64,000 nucleotides of DNA, from the NCBI GenBank assembly GCA_001599975.1, contig BCIO01000003.1, positions 1,178,001 to 1,242,000 of the forward strand. Direction: 5' to 3'. The notes beneath the pieces were generated by a model. It made no database searches. It was not told where the DNA came from and saw only the letters and a list, made by a program, of their open reading frames with translations. The stretch is from Cystobasidiopsis lactophilus (Eukaryota; Basidiomycota; Agaricostilbomycetes; Agaricostilbales; Chionosphaeraceae). A program made the translations under genes and the position numbers. Each line of letters starts with the position of its first letter. Position 1 is the stretch's first letter. This document shows, in pieces, positions 32,901-44,838 of this stretch.

Positions 32901-34543
32901 TGCTCGATCAGCTTGCTCAGGCTCAACAAGACGTCGTCTCCGACCAAGAAAAGACCGCTTCTGCTCGAAGCCAATTGGTCAAGGCCATCAAGGACCTGGA
33001 TGAAGCACGGACGGAGGACCAGCTGTCGGCGCTGGACGCAGTCGACCTCCAAGAGCTCTCTCAAAAGGTGGCCGAAGCTGCCACTGCCCGCATCCAAGCC
33101 AGCCAGACCTTGATCAACCGCTGGCACAAGGAGTGCAAGCTCTACCGCCACAAGGCCAAGTCGGCCGGCTCGGATAAACTGGCGTTTCGGTCCTTTGCAA
33201 AGGGCGACCTCTGCCTCTTCTTGCCCACGGTCAAGACCTCCAGCGTCAAGCCCATCTGGGCAGCTTTCAACTCGAATGTTCCGCATTGCTTCCTCAAGAT
33301 TGACGACGAGATGGAGGAGCAAATTCGCAGCAAGACTTGTGCGTCTTCACTCTTTCCGCTTCTGATCCGCTTCTGATACCATCAACAGGGCTTGTTGCTC
33401 GCATTGTCAACATGACCGATCATGTTGCTGGGCCCAGGGTGAGTGCGGGCTCATTCACATCGTCTGGATTTGGGCTGAGCTCGCGCTTCACAGGACACGG
33501 AGAGCAACCCATACGGTGTGGAGCCTGGCATGAAGTTTTACATCTTTGCGACCGAACCTTGGACCTCCACCAAGCTCACCTCGCCAAAGGCCATCCGCAA
33601 GGCGAGCGATATTGTCAAGCCGCAGATCGCAGACGCCTCGCCACCGTCGCCAGAGCCGGCCCGGCCAAAGGCCACAGCAGAAACACAGACCGAACTGTTG
33701 CCGGAGCGGCCGATTGAAGAGGTCACCTCGCCCTCGGAACCCATTCCAATCAATGCAGTGGCACGAAACAGCATGATTGGCTCCTACCCTGTCCCCAACA
33801 ATACGCTCTCCGAGACGGCCGTCCAGCCCAGCTCGCCTGTTTTCTCTGACCCGGACTCACCGACTCAGTCACGCATTCCTTTGAGCGCCCCGTCAAATCT
33901 CTCTAAGGTCTTTGCTGCCAACCCGCAACCGCCGCAGCCCACTCCTTCCACTTCTGCTGCTAGCAGCCCAGCTCGACCACAGCAGACATTACCTTCGTCT
34001 TCTGGAGAAGAAGCTGTCGGAGCATCAGTGCTGTCGTCGTCTCCCTCGCCAGCCTTTCTGCCCAGCCGCTCGAACCTCTCCGGGTCTCTTCGGCTCGCAC
34101 GGCCCTCCAGCCTCACAAAGTCAACCTCCTACCCACACACCCTGTCGCGCGCAAAAGGCAAATCCACCTTGCACAAGGCGGCGGAAATTGGCAAGACGGT
34201 CCGCATTTCCCCTTCGGCATCCAACTTCACCTTCGCCTCGGTCGGCTCCATCGACGAGCTGGGAGCTATGGGTCCTGCCGCAGCGCGCAAGAGTTCCAGC
34301 CGCTCGTCGCAGTCGGGCAGCGAGGGCCGGCGGCCATCATTCACAAATCAACCGAGGCCGACCCTTTCGACGTCCTTTGTGAGCAGCCTGGGGCGATCCG
34401 GGGCTAAATCGCACCAGGATGTCTCGGGCATGGATTCGCTGCGCGCCAGCTCCGCCTCTGTGGACTTGTTGCGGAAGTTCAACGCGTCGGTGTCTGGCGC
34501 CACGGGCGAAAGTTCATCGTTTGTGCGCCGGCCTCCACCGTAA
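29935..34543 (+). CDS. ATG11: Autophagy scaffold ATG11 (Cvt9 / FIP200-like)
   Basis: Eleven exons: 29935-29996, 30055-30821, 30890-30983, 31052-31134, 31202-31302, 31363-31469, 31528-31625, 31685-31918, 31977-33338, 33389-33438 and 33494-34543; 1335 residues in frame. The N-terminus has a ubiquitin-like start (ATLATLLHIPASNLILMH), followed by the ATG17-like helical region, a long coiled coil (roughly residues 540-920) and the C-terminal ATG11 claw domain: FAKGDLCLFLPTV, WAAFNSNVPHCFLK and WLVARIVNM. The last ~330 residues are Ser/Pro-rich and disordered. ATG11 recruits cargo receptors and Atg1 kinase for selective autophagy. The start ATG is 49 bases from that of SEC11. Confidence 0.92.
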
Positions 34544-34921
34544 AAAGGCGCTCTGTAATCCGATCCAGCCCTCTTTTTTGGTCTTCATTCCTATGCATCG
34601 CCTCCAAAAGCGCGTGTATCACAAGTAGTGGGCGGTTGGGGAAAGCCTCGCCCGCCCGATTTTACGAGATGTCCGCCGATCTCTCTACGAGACGCGTTTG
34701 GTCCAGTTTAAAAGGGGCCCAGCGCCTCTCTTCCCTCAACCAAGAACTCGCCTCTCAGTAGTAGTGAGTTATATTCAGTCGGGCTGGTGCGCGCCTCCCC
34801 TACATGTGCTGATATCCGCGATGGCAGCCATTTCCATCACCCACCCGCTCTTTTGCAAACTCACCTTCGTCTTTCGTTCTCTTGACATCTTCACGTTCTT
34901 TTTCACCTCACATCTAGCGCC
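34544..34921 (+). promoter_or_regulatory. Promoter region of the duplicated-domain secreted protein
   Basis: 378 bases. A TATA-like TTTAAAA lies near 34708, about 210 bases before the start codon, and the last 60 bases are a C/T-rich leader. No gene here. Confidence 0.4.
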
Positions 34922-36325
34922 ATGAAATCCGTTCTCTTTGCTTTTGCTTTGGCCGCCGTGCCAGCCCTGGGCGCCTCCCAGTCCGTCAAAGTCGCCGGTG
35001 TCCCCGCTGTCATCTCCAACGTCGCTGCGCCCAAGGCTGCTGCCGTCACCTGCCCCAAGGGACAGTCTTTGGTGAGTCGAAACGTGTGGTTTGTGTCCAC
35101 AAAGTTTCAAGGCTAATGTGGGCGCGATGATCAACAGACTTACTCAATTCAAACTTCGTCCCTCACCGGCGTCACCCTCGCGGCCGCCCAAGCTTACTTT
35201 AAGAACTGGGCTTCCATTGCTCCTGGCAAGCACATCTCCCAAACCGGCTCGTCGGCTGTCGGCGCCACCCGCGTCTGGAACTCCACCGATGCGGCACTGA
35301 AGGCGACCGCCTCCATCAAGGAGAAGCTCACCTCGGTCTCTCTTCCCGCTTCCAACGGCGCCAACCTCGAGCAGGTCTTCCAGTCCACGGCCTCGGAAGT
35401 CTACAACAGCGGCTCTTTGGTCTTCTACTCGGCCATCAAGGATCTCACCGTCGGCCAACCCAACGGCGGCTCGGTCTTCATTCAGTACTACGTGAGCTCC
35501 TCGTGTTGTTTCGATGTTGCCATGGGAAAGCTTTAAGAACGCTGTTTGACAGATCAATGCCTGCGTGTCTAACCAAGCTGCAGCAAAGACCGCTCTGCCC
35601 ATCATCCTGCAAGACTCGCTGGCCTACTGGGTGAACGCCATCAAGAACCCTGTTACGACTACCACCACCACCACGAGCTCCACCAGCACGACTTCGTCCA
35701 AGACTTCCACTTTGCCTCCTGCCAACCCGACCGGCACCGCCATCACTTGCAAGAGCGGCCAGTCGCTCACCTACAGCTCTCAGACCGTCATGGACTACTC
35801 CGTCTCGTTGTCCACCGCTCAGGCCTACTTCAAGAAGTGAGTCTCCAGCTTTGGTGTTGTTCCCGAAACTGACGCCCTTTGTGCAGCTGGGTTGGCACTG
35901 CCCCTGGTAACAAGATCTCCTCGACCGGCTCTGGCGCTGTCGGCAGCACTCGCCAGTGGTCTGTCACCGACTCTGCGCTTCAATCGGGCGCTAACATCAA
36001 CGAGGTTTTGACCGCCGTCATCAACCCCACCTCCGGCAACTCGAACCTCGAGCAGAGGTGGGAGATCACCACCACCCAGAGCTACTACAACGGAGCCCTC
36101 CTCTTGTACCAATCCTTCTCTGACCTCACCATCGGCGAGAACTCGAGCGGCCAGGTTCACCTCCAGTACTACATGTGAGTTCAAGCCGCGACACCTCAAA
36201 AATTGGAGAAAGCAGCCACTGACGCGTGCAACAGTAACGTTTGCGCTAACAACCAAAATCTCGCGTACAAGGCGCTCGGAACGATCATCACCGATTCACT
36301 CAGCACCTGGATCGCCGCCATCTAA
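34922..36325 (+). CDS. Secreted protein with two tandem copies of one unknown domain
   Basis: Exons 34922-35071, 35138-35491, 35553-35836, 35887-36174 and 36235-36325 give 388 residues. It begins with a signal peptide (MKSVLFAFALAAVPALGAS). Two homologous blocks of about 160 residues follow, the first from VTCPKGQSLTYSIQT to YWVNAIKNP and the second from ITCKSGQSLTYSSQT to STWIAAI. They share GQSLTYS, AQAYFKNW, APG.KIS.TGS.AVG.TR.W, NLEQ, YNGALL/YNSGSL, DLTIG and QYYINxC. A threonine/serine linker (TTTTTTSSTSTTSSK) joins them, as in many fungal extracellular proteins. There is no membrane anchor or GPI signal, so it is probably released. I do not recognise the domain. Intron positions differ between the copies. 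Confidence 0.78.
35046..36322 (+). repeat. Tandem coding duplication inside the secreted-protein gene
   Basis: The coding stretches about 35049-35643 and 35738-36322 encode the two homologous domains. DNA identity is limited and most similarity is at protein level, so the duplication is old. Confidence 0.65.
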
Positions 36326-36681
36326 GCGACCAAATCTCTCGCGGTCGGCCTGGCCAATGCTGTCCGTGTCTTCGGCAATTTTCTTCACAGCGCATTTCGT
36401 ACAAGGGTTTCCAAAGGGGGGTTGAATTGCATGGCATCGGGAACAAGGACATTTTAAAGAAGCCAGTCGCGCTGATCTTGTGCAAAGCTGAACAAAGGAC
36501 GTCCATAGTCCCCAAACTCGCGCTACGAGCAACTCTGCAAGAGAGCTCACCAAAGAGCTGAAGGCGCGGAGGTGGCAAAAAGTCGCGTGACGCGGGGTTG
36601 GATTTCACATGCCACCGAATTTGTGGCCGTTGAGGGAGTCGTTGACTCCAATTGAATTCTCTTGCCTCCCTACAACCAACT
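36326..36681. other. Intergenic region, no gene seen
   Basis: 356 bases between two plus-strand genes. Contains no supported reading frame; expected to hold the 3' UTR of the secreted protein and the promoter of the next gene. Confidence 0.4.
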
Positions 36682-37417
36682 ATGGAACAGACGACGCGCA
36701 ACCAGCAGCGCCTCGAAGCCTTGCACACCGTCAGCTGGTCCGCCAAGTCGCGGACCTTTCGCGTCTACGGCTGGCAGATACCAGACTACCTGGTCCAGGC
36801 CCAGTTCTCCAGCTCGGTAGCCAAGCAGAAGCAGAGCAATACCGAAGAAAGCGATCTGGCTTCGATTGAGGTAAGCCAGCATCTTTCTTTCGAAAGACGC
36901 CAACCGGGCCTCACCCTCACTTCGACAGGTTGCGCTCCTCAACTGTGAGGCGAAATCGTTCTCAAAACGTTCCATTCCATTAAATGACTGAAACCGTGTC
37001 TCAACAGCCCTCTTGTGCCGCATCTACAACATCCGTGAAGAGGCTCTCCGCTTCGGTCTGGATCATTGGTCTCGACCAGTGAGTTCAGAGGTAACGGCTT
37101 ACACTCCACACAAATCTAACGTTGAATAACTACAGCTGCTGCCTCCGGCCTACTTTACCGACACTCGACCTTTGCTCAGGGTTTCCTTCTCCAACCGTCC
37201 GTTCGAGATCAAGCTGCGCAAAGACTTCCACAGCAGAACCCTCCGTCTGCCCAGCGAAGACGAGCTGCAAGAGAGGAGGGTGTTCAATCACGACGCCGGG
37301 GAGCGTCAGTTCAAGACTCTGGTGGGCGCGCTGCTCTTGCTGCCGCCACCGCCAACCTCGACGTTCGAGTCCTGGCTGTTCTCGTTCCACCACGTCGTCA
37401 TGCCTTTGATGGTTTAG
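36682..37417 (+). CDS. Unknown conserved-looking protein
   Basis: Exons 36682-36870, 36929-36944, 37008-37078 and 37136-37417 give 185 residues in frame; the second exon is only 16 bases (VALLN). The protein has an N-terminal TFRVYGWQIPDYLVQAQF, a helical middle part CRIYNIREEALRFGLDHWSRP, and a C-terminal part DELQERRVFNHDAGERQFKTLVGALLLLP. It has no signal peptide or obvious membrane segment. The smooth splicing through four exons argues that it is real, but I cannot assign a family or role. It converges on the EthD-domain gene, 112 bases away. Confidence 0.55.
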
Positions 37418-37529
37418 GCTCTCGGTGTGGCAGCAAGAGGGTCGAACGCATTTGGGTGGCGAGAAGGGCCGTTGTAGTGCATCGGAGCAAGCCAGCTATT
37501 TTACAAGTTTCCACCTGCATTTGGCATGA

Positions 37530-38013
37530 TCAGAAATCTGTAGATTCAGGATTTGACAGGAAAGCGCACCTTTATCAGTGACCTCGAACATTGAGAGCTT
37601 TGACCGATCAAACATCGACGCCTCGTTCTGATCCATCTCGGACGTCTGGTGGGTGACCGCCAGCCACTTGTCAAAATGTGCTCGATCTTCGAATACCAGC
37701 TCTATTTAGCTATCAATTGAGCAGGGGAACTTGAGGTTTATGGGAGCCAGCCGGACCGGTGATGACTCTGGCCTCGACGTTCTTCCCTATGTCTATAAGC
37801 GGTTGTTCCAGGTAGCTCCGTCGATAAACGAGAGGCTTCGAATCCCCAGCCAGACGGAGCATCAAAGGGACATGAGAGTTCTCGTAAAGATCTGGCGCAG
37901 TTAATTCGCTTCAGAGCCATTAAACTGCCGCGGTGAAGCGCAGGCACACCTCTGAACTCTTCCTCTGACAGGCCGGGCTTCTTGTGTGTGAATGCGAGGA
38001 ACTTGAGCACCAT
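37530..38013 (-). CDS. EthD-domain protein
   Basis: Exons from 38013 down: 37950-38013, 37757-37891, 37570-37701 and a final 8-base exon 37530-37537, giving 112 residues. The start MVLKFLAFTHKKPGLSEEEFRDLYENSH(V/A)-type pattern and the following VPLMLRLAGDSKPLVYRRSYL are the EthD (dimeric alpha-beta barrel) signature, and RVITELVFEDRAHFDKWLA matches its second half. EthD proteins are small enzymes or partners in degradation and polyketide pathways; activity cannot be predicted. The last exon adds only DF before the stop, so the exact 3' end is uncertain. Confidence 0.72.
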
Positions 38014-38429
38014 TGTGTGTTTGACAGGAGCAAAGGAAGGCAAGAAATTAGCAAGCTTGGTCACCCCGATGACCGGCGGCATAAATGATCACTTCGTCGG
38101 CACTTTTTCAGAGCTAGCGGGGACAACGATGCACAGGGTAACATCCCTGAAAGAGTATAGACGACACATCGCACCCTCCAAGGGTCTACAGAGGCAGGCA
38201 AGCGCAAGGCGGGCAAGCAAATTGCCATGTTGGCAGGCGAATAATACAGCAAGGAATCTGGTAGCAATTGGGCGTTGCTTTGCCCCCGGTCTCGGTGATG
38301 CAAGCAAAGGACCAGTGATAATAACAAAAAGACATAAGCAATTGACACGGCGGATCGAGGGCAACCCGTCAAGACGGTGTTGCCTTCGCTCCACCGCCAA
38401 GCGAAGTCGCAGTCCGCCCCCAGCAGCCC
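38014..38429. promoter_or_regulatory. Divergent promoter region, EthD / PWP2
   Basis: 416 bases between outward-facing starts. No TATA box or gene recognised. Confidence 0.4.
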
Positions 38430-41244
38430 ATGGTGCTTACTGCGTTTGAGTTCACCAACTTGCTAGGCACGGTGTACAATGCCGGCAACCTGTGCTTCAC
38501 CTCTGATGGCAACTCGATCCTCTCGCCAGTCGGCAACCGAGTTTGCGTCTTCGACTTGGTGAACAACCGGTCTCGCACTCTGGCGTTTGAGAACCGGAAG
38601 AACATCGCACGCTTGGCCCTGAGCCCGGATGGCAACGTTCTGCTGTCCATCGACACTGGTGCGCTGCATCTTGCTTCATGAAACAAAATTTTTGTGGGAA
38701 GCTCATTTCACGCAACTTCAGACGGGCGGGCTTTACTGGTCAACTACAAGCGCTCAGTGGTGCTGCATCACTTCAACTTCAAGAAGCCAGTCCGAGACGC
38801 CCAGTTCTCCCCGGACGGCAAGTTCATTGCGGTCACTCATGGCGCCCACGTCCAAGTCTGGCGCACGCCGTCCCATCTGGTCCGCGAATTTGCGCCCTTC
38901 ATTCTTCACAGGACGTACACAGGGCACTACGACGATGTCTTGAGCATCTCGTGGTCCGAGGACTCTAGGTGCGTCTCACTAATTCACGAGCTCTACATGA
39001 ATGGGGCTCACCTTGGTACGGGCGCGCAGATTCTTCTTAACAACAAGCAAAGACATGACTTGCAAGCTCTACACACTGGACCCGGTCAAGGGGTATCGGC
39101 CCAAGACGTTTGCTGGCCACAAGGACGCCGTTCTGGGCGCCTACTTTGCCAAAGACAACCAGACGATCTACAGCATTGCAAAGGACGGTGCATTGTATCT
39201 GTGGCAGTCAAAAGATGGGGACGATTCGGAGGACGAGGAGGACGGAGACGCGGACATGATGCCGGCGGAGGACGACCTGAAGAGGCCAGAGAACAAAATC
39301 CCGGCGACGCGGTGGGGAGTCGCCGAGCGCCACTTTTTCAACCAACCAGGGGGCAGCAAAGTCGGCTCGGTCACTTTCCACCGGCAGGCGTCGCTCCTCA
39401 TCGTTGGCTTCACCTCTGGCGTGTTTGGGATATGGGAGCTTCCCGCCTTCAACCAGATCCACACCTTGTCTATTTCTCAAGAGCGCATCAACTCGGTCGT
39501 CATTAACCCCTCCGGTGACTGGCTTGCCTTTGGGGCATCAAAACTGGGGCAGCTGTTGGTTTGGGAGTGGCAGTCGGAGAGCTACATCCTCAAGCAGCAA
39601 GGGCACTTCTTCGACATGAACTGCCTCTCCTTTTCACCCGAGGACGGCGGGCAGCACATTGTCACCGGCGGCGACGATGGCAAGGTCAAGCTCTGGAACG
39701 CCACCTCCGGCTTTTGCTTCGTCACCTTCTCCGACCATTCCTCCTCCGTGTCCGCTGTAGAGTACGCCAAACAAGGCCAGGTGGTGTTCTCAGCCTCCTT
39801 AGACGGTACCGTCAGGGCCTACGACATGCTTCGGTACCGCAATTTCCGCACCTTTTCTCCGCCAGAGCCGGTACAATTCAACTGCCTGGCTGTGGACCCT
39901 TCTGGCGAGATTGTTTGCGCAGCTGGAAGCGGCACGGCCAGCTCTGGCTTCGAGATCTTCGTGTGGTCCACTCAGACCGGCAAGCTCGTGGACACCTTGA
40001 CCGGCCACGAAGGGCCTGTTTCTGGCCTGGCGTTCTCGCCTGTCGGCGACCGGCTAGCCAGTGTCAGCTGGGATGGCTCTGTTCGAACGTGGGAGCTGTT
40101 CGGGCGGAGAGGAGGGGCCACTGAGGCCATGGCGTTGGGCGCCGATGGGTTGAGCGTGGCGTGGCGGCCAGACGGCAAGGAGGTCGCGGCCACCAATCTC
40201 AAGGGCCAGATCCTCTTTTTCGATGTCAAGGACGCCAGGCAGACCGGCTTGATCGACGGGCGAAGGGACATCTCGGGTGGCAGGAAGTTGGACGACCGGC
40301 GGACGGCTGCCAACGCGGAAAGTGGCAAGTGCTTCACCTCGGTCGCCTACACCGCCGACGGCTCCTGTGTCATCGCTGGTGGTAACTCGAAGCACGTCTG
40401 CCTGTATGACATCAAAGAGAGCGTCTTGCTCTGCCGGTGGGAGATCAGCCAGAACTTGGCGTTGGACGGCACCCAGGAAAAGCTGGACTCAAGGCGCATC
40501 ACCGACGGTGGTGTGGCGCTCGACTTGATTGACACCACCGCAGACCACTCGGACGAAGAGGTGTCGAGAGCACACGCGTTGCCGGGTGTCCGATCGGGTG
40601 ATTTGTCGAAGCGCAAGTTCAAACCGGAAGCGCGAACGAAGAGCGTCCGGCTATCGCCAAGTGGTCGATCATGGGCAGCCGCTAGCACCGAAGGTCTTCT
40701 CCTCTATTCGCTGGACAACGACCTGTACAACGCCTTCGACCCCATCGAGCTCGACATCGAAATCACGCCGGACACCATCGACGCTGTGCTTCTCAACAAG
40801 GAATACCTCAAAGCCTTGGTCATGGCTTTCCGACTTGCTGAGCAGCACATCGTGCGCAAAGTGTACGAAGCCGTCCCTGCCAGCGAGATCGTTCTGGTCG
40901 CCCGAGAGCTGCCGTCGGTCTACGCTGACACGGCACTGCGTTTCGTGGCGGGCGAGATGGAGAAGGGCAGCCGGCATCTCGAGTTCAATTTACGGTGGAT
41001 CGAAGCGCTCCTGGGCGCTCACGGCAAATTCTTGAAGCAACGCTCCGGTGACACGGCGGCCGTCCTTCGAAGCTTGCAAAAGGGCTTGGTGGACTGCAAG
41101 AAGCAGGTAGCATCCATGTGAGGCCTGCCTTATCTTTTTCGTGGCATGGACTCGGCTGACTGAACCTTGCCCAGCTGCGACGACAACACCTACGCGCTGC
41201 GATATCTAATTGACCAGGCCGGCAAGACGGACCCTGCATTGTAA
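38430..41244 (+). CDS. PWP2: Periodic tryptophan protein 2, U3 snoRNP component (PWP2/UTP1)
   Basis: Exons 38430-38658, 38722-38968, 39030-41117 and 41175-41244 give 877 residues. The N-terminal two thirds are WD40 repeats (SPDGKFIAVTHGAHVQVW, GHYDDVLSISWSEDSR, GHKDAVLGAYF, GGDDGKVKLWN, ASLDGTVRAYDM, GHEGPVSGLAFSPVGDRLASVSWDG). After an acidic and basic linker come the Utp12 domain helices (IDAVLLNKEYLKALVMAFRL) and the closing CDDNTYALRYLID. PWP2 is a core of the UTP-B complex in the small-subunit processome, needed for 18S rRNA processing in the nucleolus. The small last exon 41175-41244 is firmly supported by this conserved end. Converges on the SDR gene with 65 bases between. Confidence 0.94.
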
Positions 41245-41309
41245 CACTAGCCTTCTTACGTTCTAATACCCCTCATCTCTGCATATCCATAGCCGCCGTG
41301 GCTTCTCCC

Positions 41310-42291
41310 CTATGCGAATTTGCTGAAACCTCCGTCCGCCTTGAGCGTGGATCCCGTGATGTAGCTTGAAGCATCCGAAGCCAAGAATGCGATGGCCTGT
41401 GCGATTTCGGGCGCTTGCCCAAGTCGGTGAAGCATGGTTTTGGCCAGCAAGGGCTCGTTGTGTTCATTTCCGGCGGTCATGGGAGTGAGGATGGCTGCCT
41501 TGGGCGTCAGTGTGATAAAGCACTGCCATAGAAAGAACTTACGACCAGGCGCAATGGCATTGACCCTGATTTTGGGGCCCAGCTCCTCTGCCGCGCTCTC
41601 TCAATTTGGGTGGCAAATGGCGCTTGCGACAAATTTGGCTTACGAGCGGCACACAACGCGAGTCCTCGGACGGCAAACTTTGAAGAAGCGTACATGCCAA
41701 CGCCAGGAGCGCCTGTTTATCGCATTTAATAAGGGGATTGAGATTATTGGCGCGCACGAACTCACCGTCGAGGCCGAGTTGAGACGACGTCAGCACGATA
41801 GAGCCGCCTACTGTCTCCAGCTTCTCCATGCACTTGATGGACTCTCTGAGGCCCAAGAACACGCCGCGCACGTTTATCGAGTACGTGCGCTCGTAGACGT
41901 CCAGCGGCGTTTCCGCGATTGTCATCCTTTCCTGGAGGATTCCCGCATTTTGAACGCTGATGTCCAAAGCCTTGAAGTGCGCGACGACTTTCTCGTGGTA
42001 GGCAATGGTGTCGGCTTCCGAGGACACATCCGCAGGCAGGCAGAGCACTTTGGCGCGGTCTTCTTCAGAGAGCGATGCCGCCAATGCTTCGAGGGCAGCG
42101 GCGTTGCGGTCGACGCAAGCAACCCCACTCGCGCCTTGTGCTAGGAACAGTTCGACCGTGGAAAGGCCGATTCCAGAAGCGGCGCCTGCACTTTCGCCGC
42201 TTCAGCTCTCCTTATCCTGGCAATGAATTTCATGCGCTCAGGGTTCGAGCAACGCACCTGTCACGATGGCGACCTTTCCTTTCAAAGACAT
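41310..42291 (-). CDS. Short-chain dehydrogenase/reductase
   Basis: Exons from 42291 down: 42258-42291, 41766-42185, 41644-41712, 41543-41599 and 41310-41494, giving 254 residues in frame. All classical SDR motifs are present: cofactor motif TGAASGIG, the NAG motif (VQNAGIL), the catalytic Ser in IVLTSS, the YxxxK motif YASSK, and the PG motif after it (NAIAPG), ending STLKADGG. An aspartate at the end of beta-2 (CVDRN) suggests NAD(H) rather than NADP(H). Substrate unknown; it belongs to the large family of cytosolic alcohol/ketone oxidoreductases. Confidence 0.9.
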
Positions 42292-42469
42292 TTGATCGAT
42301 ATTGCGGCCAGTGAGCTGGAGATGGAGGTAGAGGAGCAAGATCCTTACGCTCCTTTGTCGCCACTTTGCCGGAACTGGGCCGAACTTTGTTTGACAGCTG
42401 CGCGGAAAGGGGCGCCTTCTCGTTCTTTTTCTGCTGCCACGACCTCCCCTTGTGGCCTGCCCCTTCAGC

Positions 42470-44760
42470 ATGTGCCAAGGCATCGAAGTGGACCTCCGAT
42501 TCCCTTCATCAGACCCTCTCAAAGCCTTGCCTGACGGCTTGAAGAGGATTCTCTTGGAGCGCCCTTCATTGAAGTACTTCGATGCCAGGAGCGTCCACGC
42601 CCGCCGCTCGCTTCGCAGTCGCTGCCAGGACCCGTCCTCTACGTTCACAGAGCCGCCAGACGCCTGGGTCGAGACCGCACAGCGCTGGGCGCAGAGTGAG
42701 GCCGAGCTCGAGAGCTTGCTGAGCGCCGACAAAGGTCTCTGGATCAGCACCGTCGTCCAGTATGTCACCTTCGACCTGGAGAAGTTTGAGATCCGCGTCG
42801 GTCAGTGCAGACTGTCCACACTCTCTGCTCGCAGGCTTGAAGACAGCTCATGCGCATGAGCTGTCAAAAACCAAAACAGTCCTCGTCGACCAAGACAATG
42901 CAGTCTTTGACCTGCCTCAAGACGAAGCTGCCCGCTCTAACCCGAGGAGCTTGCTCAACCGCCTCACTTCCACCTTCCAGCCCGCCGTCAAGCTCCAAAA
43001 GGACTTGGTCGCGAAGCTTGGCCAGAGCAGCTACGAGGCTGTCGTCCAGGCAGCTGCAGAGGACTCGCACCTTCCCCCGATTGAAAAGGACACACCTGAG
43101 GAGCGCGGCTTCAACGCACCCGAGGACGAAGCTTACAAAGCCGTTTGCCTGCTCCGAGCCAGCTTGAAGACCTGCCTCGTGGACTGCTTCCGGGCATTCG
43201 TGTTGCCATTGGTCAAGTTGAGCTTGCCCCCCTCCTACGGCATGTGGAAATTGCAGAGCTTGATATACTCGGTGAGCCTGCCCATGTCCCTCAACTGTTG
43301 CACTTGCATGACTGTGGAGGCTGTGGGGGTTGCATTCACAGACCAAAGAAGAAGCTCGTAGTCTTTCGGGTCAACTCGCTCGAATCTTGCTGGACGAGAT
43401 GGTGACCATGTCCCCCGAGCAGGAGGCATGGACTCGCCGCGCTGCCCGCCGACTTAGAGGTGACGAGCACATGGACGTCTACGCCATGGACGAGGACGAT
43501 GGCTTCGATCTCGACGATCTTGACACGCGCTCTTACGGACTCCTCACCCGCACAGGCTTGATTGCGATCCACGAGGACGAGCCCCTGCCAACCCGCGCGT
43601 CGTCCACTCGCTGGTCCAGCGATGACGCCGCCGGATCGTCCGAAAGCGAGTTCACCAAAGAGCCTTCGCCGCCGCCTGAGACGGAATCCGAGGACGAGGG
43701 CTTTCGGTTCCCAAAGAAGTCCATGGCCGTCGACTCGCTGCCACTGCTACCTCCGTTCCGCTTGCACAACTCTTTTGTGCGCGACTTGCCGTCCGCTCAG
43801 CAAGTCAAGGAGCTGTGCGACGAAATTAAGGGCCTCAAGGAGCGCCTCGACCAGTACAACCGCCATTTTTACGATGTCGTAGAGGAAGAGAATCGCCTGT
43901 GCGACGTCGAGCGCCTTCAGGTCTACCTGGAGCCACCTTCGCCGCCTCCCAACAAGAAGCAGAGGAAGTTTGTCAAGGTCTCGCCGAAGCGACACGTCAA
44001 AAAGGTCAAATCTTCCCTGGCTAAGCGCGCTCAGCTCGCCAGCGGAGCCCAGGAAGGTGTTGACTTTGCCAAAGAGGTGAAGCGCCAGAAAAAGAAGGAG
44101 CAACAAGCCCAGCAAAAGCCAACGGCCGCTGGCCAGCCCTTTGACCATCGCGGGCGAAACGTCAACTTGCCATCGCTTCGCGTCCGACTCCCCAGTTCGG
44201 CGATGCGCACCAAGACGAAGAGCAAGTCGAGCAACGAGGGTTCTTCAGACGACGACAGCGACGATGATGGGGACCACCGCCCTTCGCTGGTCCGCACGCG
44301 ATCGTATCGCACGCTTGCCATGAAAGCCGGCTCTTATGCACCCCCCATCTCCCCACCATCCGCTCTGATGAGCCCCTACCAGCCTGTCATCTACCAAGAC
44401 AAGCCGTCCTCCGTTTTCGAGAAGCTGCCGGACCCAGAGGCCAGCCACGAAGAGGATGAAGGCGACAAGTCCAATCAGAAGGAAGAGGACGGCGAGGACG
44501 AAGTCGACGAGTTAGAGGAGGATGCCGGGGAGGAGCCGATCTCACTGGCGCTGACCGACGCCGACTGCTTCGACGATTCCAACGACGAGACGGAAGATCA
44601 CTCCGACAGCGAAGAGTCAGACTCGACCGAGGAGCCTGAAGAGGAAGAGAACTGGATGGGCCTGCCGCCGGCCTACTTTTACGACTCCGCCCAATTTCTT
44701 GACGAGCACCCTTTCTATTCCGGCTTCTGGGGCGACTCGCAATGTAAGAGTGTCTCTTGA
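42470..44760 (+). CDS. Acidic, probably nuclear protein of unknown function
   Basis: Exons 42470-42800, 42835-43271 and 43342-44760 give 728 residues. The N-terminal third is helical and looks folded (IEVDLRFPSSDPLK, then WVETAQRWAQSEAELESLL, then LLRASLKTCLVDCFRAFVLPLVKL). The rest is low-complexity: acidic patches, a basic lysine-rich block with nuclear-localisation character (NKKQRKFVKVSPKRHVKK), Ser/Asp-rich stretches and a strongly acidic C-terminus ending ENWMGLPPAYFYDSA. No catalytic motif or zinc finger is seen. The start ATG at 42470 is in the same frame as a few upstream codons without another ATG. Shares a 178-base divergent promoter with the SDR gene. Confidence 0.65.
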
Positions 44761-44838
44761 GAGGTCTAATGCATGAAAAGCTCTAATGGATATGCCCAAT
44801 TAATACTGCAGCCTAAGAAACCAACCCCTTGAACGCCT

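Noticed and set aside
42238-42768. 176-codon minus-strand frame between the SDR and acidic-protein genes
   Set aside because: Contains the SDR first exon, but the rest is antisense to the acidic protein and joins nothing upstream.
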